Shown here: positions 50,771 to 62,980 of the stretch, piece by piece
How positions within the stretch are numbered: the stretch's first letter is position 1
How the letters are laid out: each line of letters begins with the position of its first letter
Assembly (NCBI GenBank): GCA_951394405.1
Contig: OX596345.1
Span: 1,302,001 to 1,366,000, forward strand
Direction of reading: 5' to 3'
DNA: 64,000 nucleotides
Source: Coprinellus micaceus
Lineage: Eukaryota > Basidiomycota > Agaricomycetes > Agaricales > Psathyrellaceae
Notes under the pieces: model-generated
Seen by the model: only the letters and a program-made list of their open reading frames with translations
Database searches by the model: none
What the model was told of the DNA's origin: nothing
Translations under genes and position numbers: made by a program

Positions 50771-51436
50771 ACGTTCCAAGGATGGAGGCTTTCAACCCTC
50801 CAACCCCCGAGCCAGCCTGAGAGCAAACCTCGTGGAAAAACTCTGCCGACTCGGCACCATACACGGCCTGCTGCGACTGTCTGGGTCAAAGCCAGATGTC
50901 CATCCACAAGCAGCGCATGGTGGGCTATGAGGTTCTTACTTTGGGTGGCCAACCACCGAGGCCAATGCAATCACGACAGTGAATAAGGCGAGCAACCCGT
51001 GATACGAGACGGTGGTTCAAATCGCCTGATGATGTCATCCCGATCCAACTCTTGTCCCCGTTCGCGAAATTTTCAGAGACACAGGCGATCTATATACCGG
51101 AATGCAGGGATTCACGAGATGGACGAAGAAAGGTTCTGGCATGGCTTGTGCAGTAGTATCGTTCGAGTAAACGAGTGCAGGTATAGAACTACCCACTCGG
51201 AAGCACCTTCACGAGGCAGAGCGAACATATCTAATGGCAGAAGTAGCCAGCAATAAGCTGGATGGGACTTCCAGGGCACGGATGGCGAACCGATCTAGTA
51301 GTAGTTGCAGACAGGCAGCAGGATCGTAACCGCGACTTGGCTATGATTTGCAACACATCCCAAAGCTGCCTATCATGGTCGGCAGGCTGACGTTGTGACC
51401 TTCCACTCCTCATCAACAGCAACACCAGCATAGCGA

Positions 51437-51570
51437 GCGAGCGTACATGAGCCCGGGCCCCACTGGCAATCACAGAAATCCACCAACGAGCGAGCGTACA
51501 GGAGCCCGGGCCTCGTTGGATTCACAATGTCTACTCTCAGACGAGCGAGCGTACATGAGCCCGGGCCCCG
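51437..51570 (+). repeat. Three-copy 54-bp tandem repeat
   Basis: The string GCGAGCGTACATGAGCCCGG starts at 51437, 51491 (one change, ACAGGAG) and 51545, an exact 54-bp spacing. The first about 25-28 bp of each unit is almost invariant and contains GCCCGGGC, a palindrome. The rest of each unit has diverged strongly except for an ACGAG end. It lies about 190-320 bp upstream of the ATP10 start. Confidence 0.85.
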
Positions 51571-51755
51571 CCGATGGAACAGGTGCTTACAGTAAGTGGT
51601 AGCGGTGGTGGTGGTGAGTCGGGAGCAAGCTGAGCGGCGTTCAAGTCAATTAACGTCATGTGACGAGCGCGTTTGATGGCGGTCCGAGAGTTGCCGTGCC
51701 GAAAAGCGCTGGCATTCTAGCCCAGCGACAGCAAATCTTGTCTTCACGTTCAACC

Positions 51756-52844
51756 ATGTTGGCAGCACGCCTTTTACCTCGCCGACAGACAGTACAATCT
51801 ACTCGTCGTGCTCTCCATGTCTCGCAGGTCGTTTGTAGTGACCAACCCAAGCAGAAGCCCGCGAAAACTGAACAACGGCAAGCTCCGAATTCCATATCCA
51901 AACCACCAGCCAGAGACGAGCCTCTGGGACCCCTCACTCGACCTCTTGGGGTGAGGGAAAGGCCCACGACGACCATGAAGACGGGAATGCAGAGGATGAA
52001 GGAGTTGCTTGATAGTGATGTCCGGACGGCCCAGAGGAGACACCTGTATGTCCTGTCACGTCCTCACGAGTGTTCTTGAAATAATTTATCGAAAGCATCA
52101 AGGAAGCCGCAAAGGGATACTTCCACGATATGAACATGACTCGAACACATGGTGGAAAGACCTGGATAGCGCCGAACGTGCTCATCCGAGATGATGTGAG
52201 TGAGGGCTCTTCCTGCCCATCAGTCATGAAACGCGGCTTGCTAATGCTCAAACAGAAATCGTTGTATTTGCCCAACATCGCTGGAACGGCCCTCTCGGAT
52301 AAGGCTACGAAGAATACGACAGAGATGTGTTATGGGAAAGTGACAGTATTGTCTATGTTGAGCACCAAGATCTCCGAGGTATGCAAAATGTCCAGCCCAT
52401 CCTTTTGGAATACGCCTAACCCACGGCCAGATTCACTCCCAGGCACTGATTGACCCAACCTATACACATTTCGCCTCCAACCCGGGCTTCCAATACCTGC
52501 AAATCAACCTCCAGGAAAACATTTTGAAGTCCTTCCTTGTCAACCTCTTCGTCGGTCAGCTCCGCAAAACAGTACCTCAAGAACTCCACGACACATATTT
52601 GATTTCGTCACAAAATATGGAGTACGTCCGGGAAGCCCTTGGAATGACAAATACCCATGTGGGATATGTGTATCTCGTTGACGAGAATCTCCGGATACGA
52701 TGGGCTGCATGTGCGGAGCCCACCCAAGAGGAGATTCAGGCCTTGGAGAGCTGCACCGGCGTTCTCCTTAACCGTCTGGAACGCAAATCAGGACCAGCGA
52801 AATTTACCCGAGGGCTAGAGCCCGTAGCGGACCCCAGCGCCTGA
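51756..52844 (+). CDS. ATP10: ATP10, mitochondrial F1Fo-ATPase assembly factor
   Basis: Inner-membrane assembly factor for the Fo sector of ATP synthase, acting with subunit 6. Exons: 51756-52045, 52096-52195, 52256-52378 and 52431-52844, giving 308 residues. The N-terminus M-L-A-A-R-L-L-P-R-R-Q is a clear mitochondrial targeting sequence. Family marks: E-A-A-K-G-Y-F-H-D-M, G-K-T-W-I-A-P, L-Y-L-P-N-I-A-G-T-A-L, Q-A-L-I-D-P-T, F-L-V-N-L-F, L-G-M-T-N-T-H-V-G-Y-V-Y-L-V-D and R-I-R-W-A-A-C-A-E-P. All joins in frame, no lesion. Confidence 0.94.
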
Positions 52845-54579
52845 ACCAGCTCTCCCCTTTCAGCTAGGTGGATCCCTTATTTTTGTTCGGCCATATGCTC
52901 ATATTGCTGAACCACGTCTCACTACGTAGATACCAACCTTAGACCGCAATTACATTACTGACGTAGACTGTACCAGACCTGCGCAACATGTATCGGACGG
53001 TGCCCTAGATGTCATATTCCAACCACCCGGAAGTGGGTGCGTAGGAACCTCCCTTCTGTGTGTCTCGCCATGTCTACCCTTGCAAAGATCGATTAGGACA
53101 AGACGCGTCAGATGCCGAGTCGACCCAAACCCCCGCGCGCGCCATCCTGCGACACCGGCATTGTGTTTGATGGACGCCCTGTTCCATGTTTTTACATGGT
53201 CGCGAGGCACAGCGCCTTAGGACTCTCGGCTGGGTGTCTCCAGCCGTACGAGGCTTTGCGGCTGGCACCGGGAAGCATTCGCCGATCGCCGATTCTCCTT
53301 GTGATGCGGAAACACCTCAACAAGCGCCCACGGGGATTTACCCTCATTTCCATCCCCCGATCACAGAAGATTGTGTAGAGTGTCCAAAAACGTCAACCGC
53401 AAATCCGCGGAACGTCGGGCAATGATTGTCAACTGCTCTATTCTCGTCAGCATATTCAAAATGATCTTTGATCTTGGTGTTTTCACCTCACCACCTTGAA
53501 TGGAGGGTGGTATTTCGCCTTGGGGTATCCTAAAGCTGAAACGGTTCGTGTGCTAGGCGCCACTAAACCGCACTTCTCCCCCAAGCCCGTCGACAGCGCT
53601 CATCACTTGACGTAATGACCGGCTCTGGTGCCTCAAGCAAATGGAGGCATGACCTGCTCTAGGCCAGGTCACTTGGCTCTTTCGAGAGTGGACGGAAGTC
53701 CCCCGTGGCTACTTGGTGACTTGAAAACAAAATCTCTGTTGTAAAAGGACTCCGTCACTGGCAGCTGCAACTCCTCGATTATTAATTGGACGCCCGGCTT
53801 CGGCATTCATGATTGAGCGGTGGCAGGCAAGCGCCTCTTGCTTCATAATAGGCGCCCAAGCAAGCCGGCTTCTGCGTTCCCAAATACCGTGTAATTCAGC
53901 TTGGGGAAGGGTATTTCAAACAATAGATACCCGGCGACAACACCTCATACTCGTCGGTTGAATGGCACACCGCCCCTGGTCTCATCTCGGGCGCTATCGA
54001 GCATTTCCTGTTCGTTTGCTTTCACACGATGCTATCAGCTTGATCCTGGCCATCTCCAACCCTGGTGAAAGGGCGAGAAGGCCATCTCCATCGACAATCC
54101 TATTGAACGTATGATTTACCCCAGCTTAATCAGGTATAATGGCTCCTCACTCATGTCAGCCCCGTCCTCGTGCGAGCGTGAAGTGTTTGATCGTGTCATA
54201 CGACGACGCCCTGCGCCGATCCTTACCCCCTTGAGACCAATTCCGGAACGCTGCGTCGACGTTACGAGACCGTAGAATCCTCCCATTAGTGCACCTGACT
54301 CGCAATCACTCTGTTTATATCGTGATGTTTTTAGCACCTAGTTTTGATTTCCGGCTAACTGTTCGGTGGTCGGGCGAAGTGCCACTACGAGACGTATTCC
54401 GTTTCATCGGAATCAAGGCCAACCTACTAGACATACCCTCAAGGCTTTATAAACCGGTTGAAGGAATAGTACCATCTTCAGAACAGAAAGCTTCTCGTCC
54501 ACCTCTAAGAGCCGTTCACTTTCGCGACATTCACCACCCATATATAATAGAAATCCACGAAACCAGCCCTTCCGCCGAC
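52845..54579. other. Intergenic, no gene recognised
   Basis: About 1.7 kb. Two similar AT/GC blocks near 53784-53815 and 53850-53880 (each with GCGCC or ACGCC then CGGCTTC) may be an old duplication. TATAAA near 54447 is a weak TATA candidate for the next gene. Confidence 0.4.
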
Positions 54580-55334
54580 ATGTCTGTCAACAATCCATAC
54601 GCTCAAGCTGGGTGGCCAAACCCAGGCAATCCGTGGTCGGTCAATGACGGGGGTTCAAGATTCCCAGCCATGCCACCCTCGATCTTCGGGGCTCTGCCCT
54701 TCGCCGGCCGCCGTGACCCTTCACCTCTGCTGTCGTTCCAGTTCAGTGGTCTCAACCCAGACATCCTGGGATGCATCGTTATGGGGCCCAACGCTCGGCA
54801 CTGCTTTTCGATTACCACCAGTCCACCTGGGTCCGGCCAGCCCAGTGTAACGCTCGTGAGGAACGACAAGAACGCGGTGGTTGCCAGGATCGAATGGCAC
54901 GAACATCCAGTTGTTCAAGTCGAGAACATGATTCCCAGATCCATGTCCTCACAACTCATCCCACTCTCTCAGGAAATGTCGTATGTGTTTCCGCAGCCCC
55001 TTCGCTTCCATGTAGTATCATAGACTGACTCAATGAAACTTACACAGGTATCGCACCATGGTTGTAAAAGGGAGATCATACGCTTGGATGTCACACAACG
55101 GGATGATTCGGGTACGTTGGCGCGCTCACCTTCCCCACAAAATCGCAAATTCATGATTGCCGCGTTTGACAGTTGTACAACACGGGATACAGCCCTGCTG
55201 AACTTGTTGGCTCTCTTACCCGACAACATGACACCGTCAGTTTGAACGTGGCGGCGGACGCGATCCACGCTGGCATGTTAGAGGTGTGCGTGGTGGTGAC
55301 CTTGTTGCTATATTCGGGGAGAAATATTGACTGA
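54580..55334 (+). CDS. DUF6593 fungal protein
   Basis: Protein of the DUF6593 family, common in basidiomycetes, function unknown. Exons: 54580-54980, 55048-55111 and 55173-55334, giving 208 residues. A Pro/Gly-rich N-terminus leads to the family core: L-S-F-Q-F-S-G-L-N-P-D-I-L-G-C-I-V-M-G-P-N-A, then C-F-S-I-T-T, V-A-R-I-E-W-H-E-H-P-V-V-Q, Y-R-T-M-V-V-K-G-R-S-Y-A-W, and a C-terminal hydrophobic L-E-V-C-V-V-V-T-L-L-L-Y-S. No enzyme motif is visible. Confidence 0.85.
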
Positions 55335-56091
55335 AGAAGATCTCTTCGGAGGCCGATCCAACCTATTTATGCGCCGTTTGCTTGGGCGCGACCTTAACTT
55401 ATGGCGCGTTCATGACCCTTATCATTATTATAATTTATTTCTACACTATATATATAGGCCGCACGTAGCACAATCGAGGCGCTCTTGTATGCCGAATCTT
55501 TGCTTTCCCCTACACTTGAGGTATCGACCGCTATGGCTGGAATGTGGCCAATGGTTGTCGGGATGAACATGTCAAATTCAGGTTGGCGCCCACCATCAGC
55601 GCGGCGGCGCCTGTCGGTCGCTTGTCCCGAATCCCCATTTGTAGTGATCGAACGGGAACTTGACACCAAGGCCGGTTCCTCTACATTCAGATTCATAGAA
55701 GGTGTGGCGGGGCTAAACGCCCAGTCGTAGTGACTCAAGGCGAAGACCCCTCGAGTGCTCAGTGGGAAGGGGTTGAGGATCGCGATCCAGCATTCATTCG
55801 AGCGCTTAACCCATTAGGGTACCCCGCGTTGGGCATCATACGGATGTAGGGGATAGCCGTTTGAGATGTGAGGGGGTCGGACATTCTACGATCCCGAGTC
55901 GATGACAAAAATGCCGTTGTGAGATGGACAGGATGGCGGGCGCTAGAGTCCATTTTCCCGCGCCCACAAGCGCCCATCGGGGAGCTTGTCGCTATTTGTC
56001 CTAATTGCCTTATTTGGAAATGATTTCTCGCGGACGTGGCGACGCAACTCTTGGTCGTCATCCTCGTACTTCTTGGATTCATCCAGCATCT
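55335..56091. other. Intergenic, SEC24 promoter side
   Basis: About 760 bp. A minus-strand open frame at 55394-55738 (about 114 codons) is Ser/Arg-rich without a match; I do not call it a gene. Confidence 0.4.
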
Positions 56092-59000
56092 ATGGCCTCT
56101 TCAGCAGAACAGTTACCCCCCGGCTGGGCCGCAGAATGGTGTGTACAGGCTCGTATTCGTATCATATTTGCTAAGGGAGATTCAGGGACGCCAACAACCA
56201 ACGATATCTGTTCATTGGTGAGCACATATCTTCCAGTTTGCAGCATCGAGGTTGACATGGAACGCGACAGAAACTGCCACTGGTCGCACTCAATGGGAGC
56301 CCCCTGCACCTCAGGGGGGCGCAGCGCCCTACGCCGATAACGCACCCACAGGCTCTCCACCGCCAGCCCAGCATCACACGAAGAGGCGCCAGTACGCTGC
56401 GGGACAGACTCAGGCGTACTACGGAGGTGGTGGCGAGGCGACTTTGGATCCTGGATATCTCGCAGGACAGGCAGCTCAACCTGGAGGGGCGCAGCTCTTC
56501 ACGCCTGGGTTGGTTGGCGAGAACCAGTTTGCTTCACAGCAAACGCAAGCTGCTCCAGGTGTCGCCCAACCGCAATACTACGCCCCAACGACCGAACCTG
56601 AATACATCAACCAACCTGGATACGGGCAGCAACAACCCGCCGCGTACGGACAGCCGGTGGACAACCTCGCAAATCAGTTTGGCGGGATGGGAATCGCCGG
56701 GCAGAAGGGGTTCCAGTTGTATACCACCAACCTCTTGACTTCACCTCCCGATCCAAGGGATTTGCAGGTTCCGCCCCCGGATATTCGACTTCCTCCCAAC
56801 TCGTGTATCTCCCCCTCCCCTACAGCCAATTCCGACCCTTCATACCAGAGGTGCACGTTGAACTCCATCCCGACCTCCTCGTCACTTCTTGGCAAGGCCA
56901 AGATACCACTTGCCCTGATCCTCACCCCGTACCGCTCTTTGAAGGAGGGCGATGAGCCCGTTCCTGTCATTACTGACACGGTTATCGCTCGATGCCGGCG
57001 GTGCAGGACGTACATCAACCCATACGTGCAGTTCATTGATGGCGGAAATCGCTGGCGTTGCTGCATGTGTAACATGACGAACGAGGTCCCGCAGCTCTTC
57101 GACTGGGATCAAGTGAGAAACCAGCCGGGTGATAGATGGGCGCGCGCCGAGCTGAACCATTCTGTGGTCGAATTCATTGCGCCCACGGAGTACATGGTTC
57201 GCCCACCACAACCTGCGGTGTACATCTTCCTCATCGATGTCAGCAACACTGCCGTCCAGTCTGGTGCGTAGCTCTCAAGGGTTGGTGAACATGTACTGAT
57301 CCCCATCGTAGGCATGGTCGCGACCGCCACCAGGACCATCAAGGAAAACCTGGATAGGATTCCAGACGAAGACGGAAGGACGAAGGTCGCCATCATCTGC
57401 TTCGATACCTCCCTCTACTTCTTCTCGCTGCCCCAAGGCACAACAGAAGCGTCGATGCTCGTTGTTTCTGACATCGATGATGTCTTCTTGCCCAAGCCGA
57501 ACGACCTCCTCGTCAATCTCGCCGAGTCCAGGGAATTAATGGAAAACCTCCTGGATAAGATCGGCAACATGTTCCAGGAGAACAACATCATCGGCAGCGC
57601 CCTCGGCCCCGCCCTCCAGGCCGGATTCAAGCTGATGGTACGTGGTTACGCACCTTTTGAAACAGCAAGAACATTGATCAGGGTTGTAGTCTCCTATTGG
57701 TGGAAAGATCATGGTCCTGTCCTCGAGCTTGCCCAGCGCTGGCTCTGGAGCCCTCAAGAACAGGGAGGATCCCAAGATTCTCGGCACATCGAAGGAGTCG
57801 GGATTGCTTCAAGCTGCAGTTCCCTTCTACAAGACTTTCGCTATCGAGTGCTCTCGTGCTCAGGTGTCCGTGGACATGTTCTTGTTCAGCTCGGCCTATC
57901 AGGACGTCGCGACCTTGGGTAAGCCCGTTTCACCGTTTAGGTCCACCTTTTGCTAATTTCTGGACTTCAGCTTGCCTTCCTCACTACACTTCAGGCCAAA
58001 CTTACTACTACCCAGCCTTCAACGCTGGCCGTGCTGAAGACGCGATCAAGTTTGCCCACGAGTTCGGCGAAGTGTTGGCAATGCCTATCATGTTGGAAGC
58101 CGTTATGAGGGTTCGTGCCTCTCGAGGTCAGTATTGTCCCGTCCCCTATGTTTACACTATCTTACGCCGCCATCATAGGCCTCAGGATGTCTTCCTTCCA
58201 CGGCAACTTCTTTGTTCGTTCTACCGACCTTCTGGCTATGCCCGCCGTCCCTCTGGACCAGTCCTACGCTATCGAAATCCAAATTGAGGAAACCATCAGC
58301 ACTCCCTTCGTAGTCTTCCAAACCGCTGTCCTGCACACCACCTGCTACGGTGAACGTCGGATACGTGTGGTCACCCTGGCCCTGCCCACCACGTCGAGTC
58401 TCTCGGAGGTCTTTGCCTCGGCAGACCAGGTGGCGATCGCAACGTTCTTCGCGAACAAGGCTGTGGAGAGGTCGCTCACTCATAAGCTGGAGGACAGTCG
58501 CGACCTCATTCAGAAGAGCTTGATCGACATCCTCATTGCATACAAGACTAGCATGACCTCGGGAGGTGCTGGTGCCAGTGCGCAACTTGCGATTTCAGAG
58601 AACTTGAAGATGCTTCCTGTTCTCACCCTCGGCTTGCTGAAAAATGTGAGTTCAAACGATCCGTTTGTTGAAGCGTCGCTTATTTTTGTTGCTAGGTTGG
58701 CGTTCGTCAAAGCACTCAAATCCCTCCAGATCTGCGTGCCTATGCACAAGCACTACTGACTTCACTCCCATCGCAAATCCTCATTCCTTACCTGTACCCC
58801 ACTTTCTACTCCCTGCACAATATGCCTCCCGAGGTATGTGTAACAACATTCATTTTGCCTTCATAGTAGTGCTCACAGGCTCTCTAGGCTGGTGAGATCG
58901 GCGAGCATGGTGTTATCCTCCCTCCCCCTCTCCCTCTCACCTCCGAACGGCTCGAACGTCATGGTTTGTACTTGATCGAAGATGGCCAGACGATGTTCCT

Positions 59001-59379
59001 CTGGGTTGGACGCGACGCAGTCCCCCAACTCGTTGCGGACGTATTCGACCTTCCAAACTACGAGATGCTCCGTGGCGGAAAGGTTAGTTTGCGCCTACTT
59101 TCCCTTCTCTTCCTACATTGCACTGATACTCAATTCGACACGCAGACTACCCTACGGGTGCTCGGCAACCCATTCTCAGAGCGTATCAACGCGATTGTTC
59201 AGAAAATTCGCGAGATGCGTCGTGGGCCTTACTACCCCCACCTCTACATCGTCAAGGAAGACGGCGAGCCACCCCTCCGACTCTGGGCCCTTAGCGCGTT
59301 GATCCAAGACCGCGCCGATGTCCTGCCAAGTTACCAACAGTTCATCTCGACGCTGAAAGAAAAGGTTAGTAGCACTTGA
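56092..59379 (+). CDS. SEC24: SEC24, COPII cargo-binding subunit, with N-terminal WW domain
   Basis: Inner-coat subunit that selects cargo and pairs with Sec23 at ER exit sites. Ten exons: 56092-56138, 56186-56217, 56271-57263, 57312-57637, 57690-57918, 57971-58126, 58179-58645, 58696-58833, 58888-59082 and 59146-59379, giving 938 residues. The first 45 residues form a WW domain: L-P-P-G-W-A-A-E-W (8-16), [15 protein letters not shown]. This comes from three short exons that join in frame. A Gln/Gly/Pro-rich linker follows, then the Sec24 zinc finger (C-R-R-C, C-C-M-C), the trunk ([10 protein letters not shown]), the beta-sandwich with [13 protein letters not shown], and the helical and gelsolin-like parts with [10 protein letters not shown]. 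The WW domain is not part of the classic Sec24 layout. Confidence 0.93.
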
Positions 59380-59812
59380 TCAAGCTGTGTCTGCCTTCAA
59401 GAATCGATTGTCGCGTTGCTGTCAATATTCGATGACGGCTTCCGAACGCGAGCGTTCCATGTGAACGATTTGAGTTTCCGCAATGCGTTGGTTGACAAGA
59501 ACGATGATAACACTGTTTTCATTCTGGGTTCTTGCAGGTTAATGGTGCCAGCGGGGGTGGATACTAAAAGGTCATTGGAGGGAAGGCTGGGTACCTTGGC
59601 TGTAGGCTCGTATGAATATACCGTAGACTCTGTATTCGCGTTTGTGATATCCCTCCTTTCTATTTAATCAGGCTTTGCTTCTCATCTGTTTGGTAATGTT
59701 GTGAGCAGAAGGTATCGCCCTTGTTTCTGGAACCGTGGCGTTCGGCGTCAATGGACTGGCACTGTCGAGCTCGACATTCATCACGGTTCGTTCAACACAG
59801 CGACGACAAAAC
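59380..59812. other. Intergenic, SEC24 3' side / GT61 promoter side
   Basis: About 430 bp between SEC24 and the GT61 start; no gene seen. Confidence 0.45.
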
Positions 59813-61678
59813 ATGAGATGGTCTGCACCGCCGGAACGACGTGAAATAGTTCTCATTCTCTTCTCTGTGACATGCTATCTCCTTGCCTACAACATCGAAA
59901 CATCTCTCGACTATGTTGGCATTGATCCCGTCGCAGCGCAGGGGGCCTTGTTCAGGCGCATAGGGCTGGGGAAGACCAAGGTACTTGGTCGAGACGGTCG
60001 CAAGCCAGCTGGTTGGAGAGATAGGCTGGAGCTCGCTGTCTTTGGGTCGTGGAATTGGGACGAGGGCCACGTCGCAGGCGATGAGAGCATCCGCAATCAG
60101 CTCAGGAAAGGCGGTGGACGGCATGGGGCGCAGTGGGTGGAACGGAGAGCTGTGAGGGCCCTGGACCCCAAGAGGTTCGGAGACAATACCGTAGATGGTG
60201 GGCATTGGTGGTGGAACAACGATATTCCAGTGACCACTGTGGTGAAGCATGTCCCTGGTGCGTTATCCCTGGTCCTGTGTTTGCTTGGTTCACTGAAATC
60301 ACCGCAGGTTACACTATTCTCGACAACGTCCTCATTTACAAGGGGGGAGTGTACCTTGTCACAGACGACAAGGCTAGCCTGCCTCCCTTGAAGTCGATCG
60401 TCGAAACTGGGCCCCCGAGCCTCGGTGATTGGCAGGCGCTAGACAGGAAGGAGGCCTCAGCCAGGCTCGGGGAATATGGTGGAATGTTTGTGTCGTCAGT
60501 AACACTCTTGTTCAAGTGCTGACTCGCTCCTAGCATCAAGGGAGTGACCTGGATGTCCGTCAGCCCTCCGTCGAACACTACCCTATTCGACTTCTGGCGA
60601 ATGTACAGTACCCTCGACTCGCAGATCGACTCCCAGGGGCATACAATTCTTTCCCCTCCCCAGCGCATCATCCTTCCGCACATTAAGTTCTTCACGGACA
60701 CAGACCCAGAGGACCCACCAGCAGATTTCCACTTGAAACCTCGGCCGCGTTCCGAGACCAGCTTCCACCCTTATACCCTGAAGTCGGCCTTCCCATACAC
60801 GGACGTACAGTACCAGCAAGACTGGGAGGATTACCACAAGATGGAGGTCCCCTTCGTCATTGAACGCCTTGTGGTTTCCGACCAAGCAGCAGCAGCTCGC
60901 TCTCTGAACAAGGGGCAGCCCGCCAACGCACCTCCATTCGGCTTGGATGCTTCTCGCTTCTGGTGGGAACCTATACGCCGAACTGTCGTGTCGTACTTTG
61001 ACCGGCTAGATGAAGAGGGCAGGGCTTCGGAAACCACCGATGGTAGTGGACTCTGGAGCTGGAAACTAAAGTCCAAGAAGGTGATCGTGTTCATCGACAA
61101 CCAGGCGGAGGCAGTGAAGAGCGGAAAGTCGGCAATACTTCCCGAAGACCACGACTATTTCTCTCGGTCGCTGAACAAACTGGGCAGGGATAAGGGGTAC
61201 GAGGTGCATACTGTAACCCCCGCCACATCTTGGAAAGCGAGGATGGACGTGATGATCAGGTCCACGGTATGCTGCGAATTCATAAAGCCTAACTCCTTTG
61301 CAAGTCTAACTCCTTCATCTCCATCCTACAGATCGTTGTCGGCAACCACGGAGACCACCTCTTTGATGCGATGTGGATCCGACCTTCGCCTCAAGCGACT
61401 TTGATGGAGTTCTTCCCAGAAAACTCATTTTCGAGGGAAAGGGAGATCGTAATGCGATCGCTTGGAATCAGGTATATTGCGTGGTGGACTAATAGGTGCG
61501 TTCAAGTTGCTCGTCTTGTTTCATGTTTTCGCCCCACATTCATCTGATAATACGCAGGCATTTCACGAAAGACGCTCTGCCCGAAGTTGTGGGAGCAGAT
61601 AACCAGCCCGTTCATATCAACGCGGACGCCATTATCAAAGAGATTCATGACGTTTTGTCGTCCGCAAAACATCGGTAG
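59813..61678 (+). CDS. GT61 family glycosyltransferase (DUF563), type II membrane
   Basis: Golgi-type glycosyltransferase of family GT61, likely adding xylose, GlcNAc or similar sugars to glycans; acceptor not readable here. Exons: 59813-60257, 60308-60494, 60534-61266, 61332-61495 and 61558-61678, giving 549 residues. A short cytosolic N-terminus (M-R-W-S-A-P-P-E-R-R) and one membrane anchor (I-V-L-I-L-F-S-V-T-C-Y-L-L-A-Y) fit a type II topology. The catalytic region shows V-L-I-Y-K-G-G-V-Y-L, W-E-D-Y-H-K-M, I-V-V-G-N-H-G-D-H-L-F-D-A-M-W and P-Q-A-T-L-M-E-F-F-P, the GT61 C-terminal pattern. An earlier in-frame GTG lies upstream, but the ATG directly before the anchor is preferred. Confidence 0.85.
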
Positions 61679-62980
61679 TAGTGCTGACACTTTCATTTCC
61701 ATGGACTTTCACACATATAGATCCCCTCTTGCTCATTCGGTTGGATGCCGGCGCTTCAAGGAGTTTGGAGTTTCGCCTCGTGCCGGGATGTAAGATATTT
61801 ACCCCCCCCCCCCCCTTATTATAGAAGACTCGGACCTCTAATGCGTACATACGATAATGCAATTCGCGCAATTGGCTCATGGGCGATCCCTCTCCAGCGA
61901 ATCCTGAATCTCGACGGAACTTTGACGATCGCCAAACCCCCGGTTGGAGGCTCCAGTGGGTACGTCAGCATGCAATCACTCCACCCACTCGCGTGCACAG
62001 ACCTCATGAAGTGCACGATGCTTTTAGGTTCAAACTTCCTCGAAGGCTCCGTACAATGGGGTTCTGCAGCGAGGCGTCACGATCATGATCGTACGGAGGT
62101 TGTTTAGAGCTCGACTCCATCGTCGCGCTCGCTTTTCTCCCACAATTGTGGGGCAGTGGCCCCTCAGGGCCCCTCCATACAAGGAGGGATGATTAAAGGC
62201 AATTAAGCGCCCAGAACAGGGGCTACTCCCTTTTGAGCACTATCGGGGGCAACCCATGATCCGCTCGACAACGTGCGGCCGCCGATCCGAGGTTGGCATC
62301 GTCCACAGTTTTCGGTGCCACCTCTTGACGAAGGCCAACGCACAAGGCACCCAGAGGCACCCACAAGCGTACACAAATAGCGACAACAGTGGGCCAGCTC
62401 CCTCGGATCTCTGGAGTAGAAGTGCTCACCCTGAGAGCTCTGGTCATCAGTGCTCTCGACTCGGAGGTATGGTCTCTCGGACACGGGAAACTATGGGGCC
62501 TGTACCCCGACATACTGTCACTTTCATTTCTGAGAGCACATCTCGCCTCGGTGTGTTCGACCGCTTCCGATTCGGCCGCCACTTAGGTATCCGACGGCTT
62601 CGAAGAGTTATAAGGATATTGTCACGCCGATCAACAGCATCACCCGACACCTGACCGAGGCGATTTCAAGAAAATACGAGCGATAGGATTACCGGGCGAG
62701 GACGAGAAGACACAGGTATTTAAACAAACGTCATTTATACTTTGAATGGTCAGGACCTCACATCTCCCACGGGCCGAGCCTATGTAGCGATTGACCAATA
62801 GGTCATAACGTCACGGTCCGCTTCGTCGGTGAACTGCAGTATAACTTGCAGTCCTGGAGAAATCCCATGGTTATTGTAACGTTACTTCCCTTCTCTCCCT
62901 TTTCTCTACTGTACAGCGAGTTTGCCTCCTCCAGGCAACTATCCCAACCCACGGGAAATTCCCCTTGATACCCACAGCAG
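61679..62980. other. Intergenic, poly-C tract
   Basis: About 1.3 kb without a supported gene. It includes a 14-base poly-C run (61802-61815) about 125 bp after the GT61 stop. Confidence 0.45.
61802..61815 (+). repeat. Poly-C tract, 14 nt
   Basis: Fourteen consecutive C bases; length is prone to sequencing error. Confidence 0.8.

Larger units (their letters stand above)
49741..51755. other. Intergenic region with minisatellite, MAD3 / ATP10
   Basis: About 2 kb between divergently transcribed genes. It contains the 54-bp repeat (51437-51570) and a (GT)n tract at 50754-50770. Other ORFs here have no family match. Confidence 0.5.

Noticed and set aside
50985..51030. GGTTCAAAT string resembling a tRNA T-loop
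   Set aside because: No cloverleaf can be built: the stem contains mismatches and no matching acceptor stem lies about 70 bases upstream.
51437..51570. CRISPR-like look of equally spaced conserved blocks
   Set aside because: Only three units, one shared repeat period with tandem decay, and a fungal nuclear context; better explained as a minisatellite or binding-site array.
55394..55738. 114-codon minus-strand ORF before SEC24
   Set aside because: Ser/Arg-rich with no conserved domain and no promoter support; treated as chance.
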